A DNA stretch of 64,000 nucleotides from Spinacia oleracea. Taxonomy: Eukaryota > Streptophyta > Magnoliopsida > Caryophyllales > Amaranthaceae. The translations under genes and the position numbers were made by a program. The stretch is taken from the NCBI RefSeq assembly GCF_020520425.1, contig NC_079491.1, positions 32,169,449-32,233,448 of the forward strand, given 5' to 3'. Below the pieces are notes generated by a model that was given only the letters and a program-made list of their open reading frames with translations, was not told the DNA's origin and searched no databases. Every line of letters begins with the position of its first letter. Position 1 is the stretch's first letter. Positions 24,058-36,090 of the stretch are shown here, piece by piece.

Positions 24058-25016
24058 ATGGAGCCACTTTACTTTGTAGCAAACATGATTTATCTAGTTT
24101 ACCTCTTATGGAAAATTGCCAATTTTGTAAGTGTGTTTAGTTTTTTTTTTCCTCAAAAATTCATCAATTGCATGTTTAATTTTGTTCGAAATTTATTTTA
24201 ATTTAATGTTTGCATGTCTAGTTTATTACATGTTTAATGTTGTTCAAAAATCATTTTGTTGGTTGCTAATTTTTTTGATCATTTAACCGAATTTAATCTC
24301 ATATGGAAAATTGACAATTTTGTAAGTGTGTTTAGTTTATTTTTTTCCACAAAAATTCATCAATTGCATGTTTAATTTTGTTCGAAATTTATTTTAATTT
24401 AATGTTTGCATGTCTAGTTTATTACATGTTTAATGTTGTTCAAAAATCATTTTGTTGTTTGCTAATTTTTTTTGTTCAATTAACCGTATTTAATCTCATA
24501 TGGAAAATTGCCAATTTTCTAAGTGTGTTTAGTTTATTTTTTTTTTTCCACAAAAATTCATCAATTGCATGTTTAATTTTGTTCGAAATTTATTTTAATT
24601 TAATGTTTGCATGTCTAGTTTATTACATGTTTATTGTTGTTCAACAATCATTTTGTTGTTGCTAATTTTTTTGTTGAATTAACCGAATTTAGTAAATTAA
24701 ATTTTGTTTTTACTAAATTTTATTATTCGAACAAATATTTGATGAGTTGTTATAGTACAAAATAATTTTTTAGTTTTAATAAGTTCATGTTTCTCATAAT
24801 TTTTAATTAATGTCAACAAGATTATTAAAACTTAAAATTTTTAATAATTACATTTTTTTGTGGTCAAAATTTGCTAATTTGCTAATTGTTGTTATTTGAT
24901 AGACGATCAAGGTTGCAAGGGTGCTCAAGATTATGGTGGACCATATTTCCGGGCATCCACCGCCTCCACAACACGACGATCTTTTTAACGAGCTTTTCGG
25001 AAATTTCAACTTTTAG
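24058..25016 (+). CDS. 60-residue single-pass membrane mini-protein
   Basis: Exon 1 (24058-24126) begins with ATG and encodes 23 mostly hydrophobic residues, MEPLYFVANMIYLVYLLWKI plus ANF. Exon 2 (24903-25016) adds a basic helix-like TIKVARVLKIMVDH, a GHPPPP turn and an acidic tail ending NELFGNFNF before TAG. The join is in phase 0, with a strong GTAAGT donor and a TTGATAG acceptor. A TATA-like TTATAAATA lies near 23936. No family is recognised. The hydrophobic N-terminus followed by a basic amphipathic stretch suggests a membrane-bound peptide. It is the fourth small gene in a row on this strand. Without expression data the gene call is tentative, although splice sites and frame agree well. 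Confidence 0.5.
24104..24690 (+). repeat. three ~196-bp intronic repeats copying the exon-intron junction
   Basis: The unit starts with the last 20 or so bases of exon 1 (TATGGAAAATTGCCAATTTT) and its donor, then runs on into the intron. Copies begin near 24107, 24302 and 24499. The donor is GTAAGT at 24127 and 24322 but CTAAGT at 24519, so the third is inactivated. Confidence 0.85.
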
Positions 25017-25259
25017 TAGCGTACTTAGACTATTAGGTTAACTTAGTTGTAATTTTCAAAATCTACAACTATTACTAATTAATCGGCTATTAAAGCTACC
25101 TCTTATGACTAATTTTTTGTAACAATATGAATGTCAATATTTTAATATTAATATTATTTAATTTCGTCTAAATCCCAAAATATAAATTGTGCATTTGTTA
25201 CATTAATATTACTCGTACTTATAGAGAACATCATGTTAAGTACAATTTATTTTTATAAC

Positions 25260-25400
25260 TGCCAATGGATTTGCCTCACTGTCAACTTGGTTACCTAAAG
25301 TGCCTCGAAATAGAGACTCCTATTGTCTGCAATGACACGGGTTCGATTCCAAAGTAGTGCATAAATAGCGTTCTATTTTTCGATTTGTTCTTTTTTTTCG
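25260..25400 (+). repeat. single tRNA-like module
   Basis: It has the same opening (GCCAATGGATTTGCCTCACT) as the copy at 22484, then GTCAACTTGG and the B-box-like ACACGGGTTCGATTCC. It lies about 245 bp past the mini-protein stop codon. Confidence 0.55.
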
Positions 25401-27617
25401 TTTTTTAATTTTTCCTTTCAGTTTTATATTTTTTGTGTTTTAAAACACATGATTTTTTTTCATGCACAGCTTCTGAAGCACTCAAGTGAGAAGCACTCAA
25501 GTACATTGACATTTCCTTGACATGCAAAATCTGTCAACAAAAGTTCTGAAAAAAAAATCTGTAAACCTGTCAAACACACGTCTTCCATCCCTGCTCCCAC
25601 ACGTCTTCTTCTTTGAAAAAAAAAGTGTGTGTTCACACTATTTTTTTTTTTATATTCAAAACACAATATTTTATAAACTAAAAACTACTAAATATAAACC
25701 TTTATTATCTAACATAAAAATATACCTTGCAATATAAATAATAACTAGAAAAAAATACCTCAAACGTATTTTTTAAAACATTTTTTTTTAATATGAAACA
25801 TAATGAATACAACATTGTTAACTCCGCCCAGAATTTAATCAACTTCATCGTCTACCTTCATCCAAATTGGATCCACAACTAGAAAAATTATCAAAAATAC
25901 GTTAAATCAGAAGATCAACCACAATTAATCAAATAAAAACAACGTATTCAAGAAATTAACAAAACTAAATCAAATTAAACATCCGAAAATCAATGGTGAA
26001 GGCTCGAAAGAAATACCGCAAATTGGATTTTCTTCTTCTTATAAATCAAGGGTGAATGAAAATTTACAACAACAAACAAATCTAAGATTTCAGAATTGAG
26101 ATCAAATTTTTGGCACTACTTTGTAAACATCGACCGAAAAAAAAGGAAAAAGAAATTGTTAGGGTTTGAATTTGAAATTCAAACCAGAAACCAAATTTTG
26201 GGGAAATTTTGGGATGACTCATACGATGACATGGCTACGATGATGTGGCTTGGACCAGTAGATGAGCATTGTATGCTTGGCCCACATACACACAATGTAT
26301 ATGTAGCCTTTGCGCACTCCTCTCTCTTACCTTATTTCTTTATTATTTTCTCTCTTCTTTTTTTATTATAATCTCTTACATACAATCATTTTTCTTACAC
26401 CCAATCATTACAATTATACCAATACAAACCAAGATTCTAATTTTCTTAAAAACTCCCCACTTTCTGAAATGGATACATCAAAACGAAATGGAGGGAGTAG
26501 TTTGTAATTACTTTTCTGGAATTAGTATTACTTTTTTGCAGTTAAACAACAACAACGTGTATTTGCATGTCCAAATTGCCCATCAGGAACACAAATAGAA
26601 AGACCAGTAAGGTGGCCTGATCTTTGACATGGAATTTTGCAATCATTCTTTGTTTTGCATGAAATGTTTACAAAATCACAGTCTGAATCCAACCCCTCAT
26701 TCGAAATTCCTGCATCGCATTTTAAGGAGGGATTAAAACAAAATACTTATACTACAAAGTACCATGTGCGTCTATATGTGTACTAGGAGTAACAAAGGGT
26801 ATAATACTACATTGTTGATTTAAAGACATAGTCTTATAATATACAAGGTCAAATTTTAGACATGTCTTTAATTAGTGATGGATCATCTCAATCCCAAACC
26901 ATGTAACCAATGTTAGAATATGCAAATATTTTGATATTGAAGAGTAATACACTTATGGCTAAATGCAATGTATATGATAAAGAAATTAGAAGAACACATG
27001 TACTTAGTAAGTTCTCAAAAGAGAGAAAGAAGTATGATGCATACCCGTTGCATGAATGAAGAAGATGAGAGACACACCAAACAAAAGAGTGAAGGCAATC
27101 TTTGAGGTGCATAAATACGTTGATGCCATTTTTAATTTGTCTTTTTTCTTACGTTACACTGTTATTGATGTAAATGGATTACAATTAAAAGTTCCATTAT
27201 TTATATGTCTAAATACCAAGGATTTAGGAATAAAGATCATTATAAACTAGTAATCTCCCTTCCAAAGCAAGGGGAAGTCACAATTATTCTTTTCCGAACT
27301 TAGACAATTTTATGGAAGATTTTTAATGCACGGATACATAAAATTTGTAGCCGTTATAATAATAGGTGTAAATATTAGCCATTCAAATTTTTGAAAATCT
27401 TGTAATCATTATGATAATAATAGGTTTATCATAATGATTACATTTGTCAGTGGACATTTTTTATCATTTAATCTCTAATTATATGTTAGCCAAAATTATA
27501 TATTTGATATTATTAAAGTACTAATTGAGATGAATCAAACAACACCCTGCATGTAAATATTAGCCATTCAAAATTTTGAAAATCCTAAGAGCTCATTTTA
27601 CACAGAATAATACTAAG
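25401..27617. other. AT-rich intergenic DNA without a supported gene
   Basis: Only short open frames without recognisable domains are present. GGAGGGAGTA near 26490 looks like a lone Stowaway-type terminus without a partner. An imperfect direct repeat (AAATATTAGCCATTCAAA) occurs at about 27370 and 27555. A perfect 15-bp hairpin lies at 27403-27440. Confidence 0.5.
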
Positions 27618-28022
27618 CAGAGCCGTCTCCAGCAATTTGGAGGCCCTGTGCTAAATACATATATGGGCCCTTATAAAAAAAAATACATAATTATTATATT
27701 AATATTGTTTTATTTATAGAAAATATAGAGTCAAATTAATAATATGGTTTAACGTTTTATGTGCGATGGTTTGATAAAATTGATGAAAAGGTTTGATGGA
27801 CATGAAAAAAAGGGGGCAGGCAAAGAATCGAACCCTGGTCTCAACTATTACACTTATTAGTTCGTAGCAACTGGAACAAAGATTACATAATGGATAACAA
27901 AGCAGCTGTTAAATATATAATATTTGTTCTTGGTGTTTTAACCAACATAATTTTTTTTGGGGCCCTAAAATTTGGTGGCGCGGTGTTGTAGGTCCGGCTG
28001 GACCTCCCTCTAGCCGGCCCTG
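27618..28022. mobile_element. 405-bp hAT MITE
   Basis: The terminal repeats are CAGAGCCGTCTCCAG and, at the other end, the complement of CAGGGCCGGCTAGAG. The flanks are ATACTAAG and ATACTAAC, an 8-bp target duplication with one change. No coding capacity. Size, ends and 8-bp duplication fit a non-autonomous hAT. Confidence 0.75.
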
Positions 28023-29057
28023 ATACTAACGGACGGGGGTAAAAACACTATAAATAATGCATATATCAAACTCCCCCAAGCTAGATCTTTGCTTGTCCCT
28101 AAGCAAAGAAATCATCGATGAAAACATAAATCAAATTTACCTCAAACACATCTCAAAACAATGGATACGATTCAAGGTAAAATCCAACAAATATGCATCA
28201 ATGTCAACTAATCAAATCCATTCGACCACTAATCTTCCCTAACAATCGTCACGCAGAGTAAACCACAAGTGCATATAGAATTCAAGACTAGTGCTTAAAC
28301 ACTCTTCACTCATTTATGTGGCGGGCAAAAGATGTACCCAATCACTCTAACTCCAACAATTTATGTGAACAATGCCCTCCCAAACTCACAACACTCGTGT
28401 GTTTAAAAGGACATGCACTCAACCAAACAGTCGACTCGGAATATGTCATGTCATAACTTGCATTGATAAACAACTACTTTCACCACTACTACAAAAAGAG
28501 GCTAAGAAACCACACCAAATAGGCCTAAGAAACAAAAAAATGTATGGTTTATATCTCAATGGTCTCTTTGCATAAGAAACCGTGATTTTGGTGTGGTTAC
28601 TTATCTTTGATAAAAATAACCATACTTGTAACATATGTGGTCTCTTTGATATAGTTTTTATTCAAAATTTCAGAAGGAAAGTAACCATTTTTTCACAAAA
28701 AAAGTTTCTTTGATGAATGAAAAGTCACCATTATTATACGAAATCTGGTTTCTTTGAGCCATTATTTTTTCAAAAAATAATATTAATTCATGAAACACAG
28801 CAGAAGGATGTGAAAACCACCAACAACAACAGTCATGAAACAGGGACGGACAGAAAAAAAAAACCTCAATTAAAATAAAGTTCAAATTTTTAACAAAAAT
28901 TATTATACTAGATTGATCCATCAATCTGTGCAATTACATAGTTATTTTTTAAAAAAATAAAATCCAATTACATAGTTGGACAGTGCAAATCAAATGCCAA
29001 AGCTATATCATTGTTCCTAAAAATAGATCAATTGGTTCCAAATCATTTAACTTCTAC

Positions 29058-29150
29058 AATTTCAGCACTGGCCATCTTCTGGATCTTATTCATCACCGTT
29101 GGATTCTTCATATAATCCTGTGCAACCTTCGGGTTCTCCTGGACGAGGCC
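29058..29150 (-). pseudogene. captured HOP/STI1 C-terminal fragment
   Basis: Minus-strand translation gives VQENPKVAQDYMKNPTVMNK followed by IQKMASAEI. This is the DP2 (heat-shock chaperonin-binding) region that ends Hsp70-Hsp90 organising proteins in plants. Only about 30 residues are present, in a different frame from the F-box fragment just upstream. It is a captured piece inside the CACTA element and not a gene. Confidence 0.65.
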
Positions 29151-29197
29151 GACGGCGATGATGACGAAGGGCCAGTACCTAACACACTAACAGACCT

Positions 29198-29476
29198 GGA
29201 TCGTTTAGGGGCCAACAACTGGCCCAAAGCTTGTATGGGCTTAAAAATATTACCAAAACTCAGACGAGCTAGATTAGCGAAAGGAGAGCGCATTTCATGT
29301 GCGGCGGAAGCTGCGGCGGAGGAATCATCATCGGAGATCACATAATCAACTCTCAAGAATCCTTTTTGGACCCTTCTAGAAACCACACAGCACCAACCAA
29401 GTGCCTTAACATCGCCGATCTTGTTGAAAACCAACAATAACAACGAATCTGGTATTCTATTGAAATTATCAATCCC
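29198..29476 (-). pseudogene. captured F-box protein fragment
   Basis: It lies within a 251-codon minus-strand frame (29863 to 29108). Codons 130-222 read DNFNRIPDSLLLLVFNKIGD, then VKALGWCCVVSRRV and later FANLARLSFGNIFKPIQAL. This matches the N-terminus of the plant F-box family with RIPDSLLLLIFNKI-type F-boxes, in which the F-box binds SKP1. Part of the segment is duplicated just upstream (FDRFGRLPD against IDNFNRIPD, each after HSHD). The rest of the F-box protein is absent. Beyond it the frame runs into the HOP/STI1 piece out of register. Confidence 0.7.
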
Positions 29477-30884
29477 ATCTTCTTCTTTGTCGTCATCGCT
29501 ATCATGAGAGTGATTCAATTTCTCAATCAACGACTCTGGGTGAATCCTCGGTTTCATACCCAAATCTGGTAACCTACCAAAACGATCAAACCCTTGTTCT
29601 TCGATGACGGCGTCCTCGTCGTTGACATCGTGAGAGTGATTCTTAGCCCTAGGTAGCAAGTACTTTTTATTCTTCTCACAAGACTTATCAAATAACCTAT
29701 AAATTGAATCAAGCTTGTCGAAAATAAAAATATGTAGCGAGATGGTGGTTTTGCTATTGTTCTTAATTTTGTGCGTAAAGAAGAAGAGAAGGAGGAGTTT
29801 AGGGTTTAAAATAATGAAAATTATAAAGGTTAGGCAGTTTATTAAGAAGACCAATAACCCCATGAACTTGCGGTTACGACAATTAAGGAAAAAGATTTTA
29901 CTTCAAAAATAGATTATTTCTAAGAATTCATTATTTCGAAAAAATCCTATAAAAGAATATAAAAATATTTATTTAACTTAATTTAGATATAAGATACCAT
30001 ATTTCTTGAATTTGTGGTTTCTTATTAATATTCCAAGAAACCATATTTCATAATTGTATGGTTTCTTTACCTAAGATACCTATTAAGCAACTTATTTGGT
30101 TTCTTATTTGTGGTTTCTTAGCCCTTTTTTGTAGTAGTTGCACATTAATGTGACTCTATGCACAAAGGTCGGAAGGTCTTCAAAGCTTGTAATGTAAGGC
30201 TTAGGTAAGGGTATGGTAATTTTGGATAAAAGTGTGAGATTAAAGTCTTAGCTATTGGGAGCCAAAATCCTAGTATATCCCATGATCAAAGATGAACAAT
30301 GGCCACAACTCTCCCACTCAACATACGAGAATGCAACAAATAAACCAAACAATACTTTTTTCACCCTTTTTTCATCTATGAAACCGATCACTCATAAGAA
30401 TATATAGAATTGCAACACTTGAGTGAAATTATACTTTAATTTTTTTTTGAAAGTAACAAATGCTTTTCTTTTTGCTCAATCGCTTTCTCTCTCATTTTTT
30501 TTCCTTAATGGAAACCTTCACATTTTCAATTCTTATCATATTTTTGCTCATTATTTTTTCAAATCACAACATAAGACAAGAAGAACTCCCTTATTTTTTT
30601 TTCAACCCCCAAATTATGCTCAAAATTAAGCATAGTGCAACTCCCTCGTCTCACTCACGAATAGCTCCTCCAAGCCAAGCTTGAGACTAGTAACCAATGG
30701 GGCTTAAATGGGCTTGTAATATGGCTAGTCACCGAATAAAAGGGCACAAGCACAACATGTGTAGTAAGAAGGGAACAAATGTATCTAAGATCGTTTGAAG
30801 GCTACCTAAATAGAAAAGATGCCTTCGTCCTCTTCAATGTGCATGTATATGAGTCATAAAACATTACCGACAGTTGTAAACTAA

Positions 30885-33861
30885 TGTAACACCCCGACCT
30901 CTAATTCAATTATTTAATCATAATTAGCAGCGGAATTAACCTAATTCGGTCGGGACATTACCTGCCGTAACTCCCTCTTGGGAATTACAAGGCAAACATC
31001 AATCATAAGCTATTAAACTCCAAAATTAACCTAATAATCCTTTTTAATTCCTTAGTACAAGTACGTAACTTAATCCAGAATCTTTACTTAAACTTATAAC
31101 AACTTAACATTAACTTAGGTGAACATTGTAATAGTGAAATCCTCGCCACTACTCGTTTTCGTGGTCCCCAGCAGTACCTAAAACAGAAAACAAAACGGTG
31201 AGCCGAAGACTCAGTAACGATTACCCTAGCATCGTAACATCATTTCAATTCATTTTATTTAATAACACAGGGAGAATAGAATATAGTAAAATATTTAATA
31301 AATCATCATTTCAGAAGCATCATCATTTCAGAAACATAATTTTAGAAACGTTATTTCAGAAACATCATTTCAGGAATATCATTTCAGAAACATTATTTCA
31401 GGAACATCATTTCATTAATCTTTTTCCTTTTAACAGTATTATTCTGGTCGTCAGGACTTAACAGGAAACATGGTAGGACGTCTCCTACGAACAGGGGAAG
31501 CCAGTGCTTCATAACAGGGGGAGTCAATGCTCCATAACAGGGGAAGCCAGTGCTTCATTTCAGGGGGAACGTTTGGTTCCATATCAGGGGAAGCCAATGC
31601 TTCTTATCAAGGGGAACCTTGGTTCCATATCAGGGGAAGTCAGTGCTTCTTATCAGGGGGAACCTTGGTTCCATATCAGGGGAAGCCAGTGCTTCTTATC
31701 AGGGGGAGCCTGGGCTCCATATCAGGGGAACTTGACCAGTTCTTACACTTTCATTTATCATGTTTACATTTCTTTTAATAGAACATTAATCAGGAAATCT
31801 CATTCATTCAGGGTGGTTCAAAAAAACCATTAAATCTCGTTATTTCATAAAATTATTTCTTTCAGTAATAATAATTCATTAAATCAATACTTTGCATAAA
31901 GCTGCATTATCATAAAACAATTCAATCAAATCATATTTGTATCCCGCAAATCATAAAACATCATTATAAAACATCAATCATTCATAACATCATTCGGACA
32001 TAAATACATTTCGAAGGGATTGCGGGTACTAGCAATAACCGTTACCTCAATTCCACGATTTGACAGGCCTTTTTCCTTGGTTCGTTCGTCCTGAGCTCCG
32101 AGTCCGATTTCTTTCAAAGTATCAAATTATTGAATTAATTACTAAAACGATAAATTTCTTTAAAACTAATACGATTTTAAAATAATGAATATGTATTTTA
32201 TAATTTCGAAATTAATGAAATATTATTTATTTCCAAAAATCTGTCAAACTATATTTTAAATCATTATTAATAATTTATTTTATTGAAATGTTTAAGTAAC
32301 TATTTATTTTCATAAAACATTTAGATTGATAAATTTATAAATAATAATTTTATAGATAGTGAATTTTGAAATGATGAATTTAATAAAAATATGAATGTTT
32401 ATAATTTCTTGAAAATATTATTAAACGAAATTTCAATCAAAACATATATATACATTTCTTAAATCGATTTACATGAAATGTTATTTAATTTCATGAATCA
32501 ACGAAATATTATTTAAATCCAACTTTCAGCCCAAAATATAAACATTTAATTATCATTTAAAATCCTTATAATTAATATAAGAGAAAATAGAAACAATTAA
32601 TTAGAGCTTAAATAAATAGTAAAACTCACTTTGAAAAGAATTTGGGCCAATTTGTTTTGGGCTTGGGCGTGGGAAATAAAGGAAACAAGGTTCCAATTTG
32701 GAACTTGTTTCATTCGAAAGGGAAGCACGAAAAAAGGGGAAGGGGGCACGAAGGAAACAGGGGAGGGAGGTTCAAAACAGAGGAAGGAGAGGAGATAGAG
32801 AAGGTGGGGCTGGGCTCGGGTTCTGGACGGCGCGGCAGCACCGGAACCGCGCCTGGGAGGCGGCGAAGGTGGTGGTTCGTGGTGGCAGAACACGGGGAAG
32901 GGAAAAAAAAGGTGGTCGTATAAGAGGAGGGGAAAGCAGGGGAGTTGAGCGTGGGTTGGGAATTTCTGGGCGGTGGCAGCGGCGGTTCGCCGGAGAATAT
33001 AGGCGGAGGTTGGTTGATAACTGATGAGGGTGGTCGGAGTGTGGTAGTTGTGGTGTTGGTGGTGCGGCAGGAGAAAGGGAAGAGAGAGCAGGGGAGTGCG
33101 CGAGGAGGAGGAGGAGGACAATAAGGGGTGGATGATCGAGGTGGTGCTAGGCAGCAGGGTAAGTGGTGATTGACGGTGGTTTTGGTGGCGGCAGCCACCG
33201 ATGGTGATGGTGGTTGCAACTGAAATTGAAATTGAAATTGGTTTGGTTATTGAAATTCAACTTGAAATTGGAGTTGATTGTATGAATAATTGGGGCAGAT
33301 TTCTGCTCTAATTTATAGTTTTAAGTAGAGTGAAAGGGAAGCTAGAGCCCTTGGGGAGCAAGGCATGAATAAGGACTGAAATGAGGGAAGGGAGGAATGG
33401 AGAAATTTCTTCATTCTTGTACGTGAAGAGAAGGAAGAGAAGAGAAATGAAAATTGTGTCCCTTAGGGGTATTTCGGTCATTTCACGAAATTAGGCAAAA
33501 TTTCTGAAATTCCATTGTTATATTTAGGAATTGACAAAAATAGAAATCCTTAATTTAAAACAAGTTTTGAAATAATTCTTTGTAAAATTATCGATAACAT
33601 AAAATAAATTTAGTTTTCGAATAAATTAAGAATGTTCCGAAATTATTAAAAAATTCGAAATAAATAAGATTTTAAGCTCGTGAAATTAAATTATTAAAAT
33701 CTAAAAAAAATAAAAATAAAGCGTGTAACGATATTAAAATTCAATCGCCATAAAACTTCGTTAATTAAAATAAAGTTTGAAATTAGGATTTAAAACGGTA
33801 TTAATCTAAATAAAAATAATTTAGCATAATTAATCGAGCTTTAAAAATTCAGGGTATTACA
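30885..33861 (-). repeat. 3' LTR of the minus-strand element
   Basis: 2,977 bp. On the plus strand it starts TGTAACACCCCGACC and ends GGGTATTACA. A hairpin-repeat block lies at 31490-31735, and the splice-site-like junctions are at 31178 and 32045. A TATA-like ATTTATAG lies at 33311 (minus strand). Confidence 0.88.
31490..31735 (-). repeat. hairpin-forming ~46-bp tandem repeats in the LTR
   Basis: Successive stems are GAAGC/GCTTC, GGAGT/GCTCC, GGAACC/GGTTCC and GGAGCC/GGCTCC, each set in CAGGGG...ATATCAGGGG spacers. Stem arms change together between units. A matching block lies at 38716-38953 in the other LTR. Confidence 0.8.
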
Positions 33862-36090
33862 TTCTTACCCCCTTAGAAAAAGTTTCGTCCTCGAAACTTG
33901 AAAATTAGACGTATAAAATGATTGTTAAAAATCAAAAACATTCGATTAAAAGTATGATATTTATTTTAAAATCAAGATTTCACAATTTCATTCCAATTCC
34001 GACAATGTCTAGCTTTCATTCCGCCATCTTCTTTGATGACTCCGCTTCAACTCGAGACCTAGAATCGAAGAGTAAAGAATGCAAAAGGGGCAAAATTATA
34101 TTGATCCTTAATCGTCATTAAGGTCAATTACATTCCGCCATCGTCTTTCGTATCTCCACTTTACTTCATAAAATAGGATCGAGGAGCAAAGAACATAAAA
34201 GGGGCAAACTTGTTAGCTTAGACTAGGCTCCCATTTTACTTTGTGATATCTTGTTTGAAAATATTTTCTACCGAAAATAGTAACTTTTAATGAAAAATTA
34301 TAATTCTGAAAATATATGTGTATGTAATGAGAATAAATATTTATCTAACAACTAGAATACTCAAATAATTTGTAAAAGTCATTTGTTATATCAATCTCGT
34401 ACTCTGAGCTCAGGAGAACTTCCATCGGAGACGGCTTCCGTGTATAACAATTAGATTACCCATATAATCAAGTCAGCATAAACATAATCCATATCATATA
34501 GACATAGTTCATAAATTGAAGATTTCATATTCAACATAACTACATAAGCATAACATTCCTAATCTTTTGATCTAACACATGAGCATGGTTGATTCATAAC
34601 ACGTTTACATAAACATCATGATTCATACATCATATCATTCTTAGGCGACTATTTGGAGATATCGCGTTTTCGTTTGCTCTTGCCTTCTTTGCTACCGGAA
34701 TTCTTGTCGTCGACTTTCGTTATTCGATTTGTTTTGATTTCGATCTTCGATCTTTTCTCATGCGTCAAAAAACTTTGTTGACTACGCTCGTTGCGGGGGG
34801 TTCGAGTCCAATCACGTGACAGGAACTACATCATTAGACGTACGACTTCGTTACTTATCCTTAGTGTTTTAAGTCGACAAACCTTGGGTTTCGGCGGATA
34901 ATTCTAATCCATCACACACGCCTTTATCAGAAACAATCTAGGTTCCAGAAACTTAGTTCAGACTACCTGGATTTACAGACTTGTCATTTCGTCGATTTCT
35001 TTTCTTAACTCCATTGCATTCCTCGATCATTCATAATTCTTTTCGAACTTCATAACATTCATTGATATTATCAACCTCATAGACAGACTAATTCTCGATA
35101 ACTTATTTTGGTACGTTCCTCAAAGCTTTATATGCAACCTCAATTCCATATTTTCACCATAAATCATATTCTTGCATAACTTTTAAAAGTTTTAGCTTAG
35201 CTTCCTTAACATATTTGAAACGACACTCGGGTGCTTACAGAACAATCATTATAAAGGGTGCGGAATAGTAACTCAAACATCAATAATACTCACACGCTTT
35301 AAGCCTTGATTAACCTTGATTTACTCGGTGATTCATTACTTAAAATACAAACTCATCCTCTTTCGGTACTCTATCATTCAACCTTTATCGACAGACTAAT
35401 TCTTGATAACTTATTTTGGGTAAAATTCCCAAGATATTATTCGTGTGTCAACTCAAATGGGTCTTTTATCATCACTCATGGGGTTCGTAACATTCATGTA
35501 TAACTTCTTAGCTTCCTTAATAGAGGCATATCAATCCTTTTCAGATACTAGACTTGTGTACTTATAAACACCAAAACATTCATCGGAAAGATACCCCAAG
35601 AATCACTTTTATTCATAACTTTAACACTTTAAACTTCGAATAATCTTAACTTTATTAGTGATCAACCACAACCTTATGCTCGTTTGGTACTCCTAACGTT
35701 TATATTATCCTTGAAGATTTCACAACCATCAAAATTCCTCAAAACCATTCATATCCACAAAATCTTTGAGTTCGCACCGTGCTTAACTTAACTTCTTCTA
35801 AAATATAATGCTTAAACTTTGCTTAGTCTATCTAGGGTAGAAAACTCATAACATGACATGTGACAATAAACGTAAAATCAAGGGAAGTTCGATTCTAAAG
35901 CGAGAGAGAGCTAAATCAAAATAATATCAGCGTTGGCGTCATCTTTGTCCTTTATCATGTAAGCTCTTTCATATGTCGTGATTGTTAGGTTATGATACAT
36001 ATGACAATTCATAAATCATGCGAAAAAACCATAAAGCCAGGAAAGCATATTATATTCACATAATCATTTAGCATAGAATTGATGCATACA
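33862..36090. other. non-coding internal region of the minus-strand element
   Basis: AT-rich, with no open frame resembling gag or pol. It begins with the polypurine block (CTTACCCCCTTAGAAAAAG on the plus strand). A ~300-bp spaced repeat (AGACTAATTCTCGATAACTT) occurs near 35090 and 35390. Confidence 0.6.

Larger units (their letters stand above)
28484..30140. mobile_element. CACTA-type element carrying captured gene fragments
   Basis: Terminal repeats of about 30 bp (CACTACTACAAAAAGAGGC against CAACTACTACAAAAAAGGGC, both followed by TAAGAAACCAC) are flanked by the 3-bp duplication CAC. Length is 1,657 bp and there is no transposase. GGTTTC/GAAACC motifs repeat inside both ends, like subterminal transposase sites. 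The interior holds F-box and HOP/STI1-like coding fragments on the minus strand, so this is a Pack-type CACTA. Confidence 0.8.

Noticed and set aside
26096..26598. Short plus-strand frames near 26.1-26.6 kb
   Set aside because: Low-complexity, overlapping in several frames, with no homology that I can recognise.
31198..31833. Repeated-peptide frames in the LTR hairpin block
   Set aside because: They translate the ~46-bp hairpin repeats; the other LTR (38423-39057) has different breaks, so there is no conserved protein.
32597..33219. Proline/serine-rich open frames of up to 206 codons in the minus-strand LTRs (also 39825-40445)
   Set aside because: They start at non-ATG codons and differ in frame and length between the two LTRs. 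They are best seen as C-rich leader sequence.
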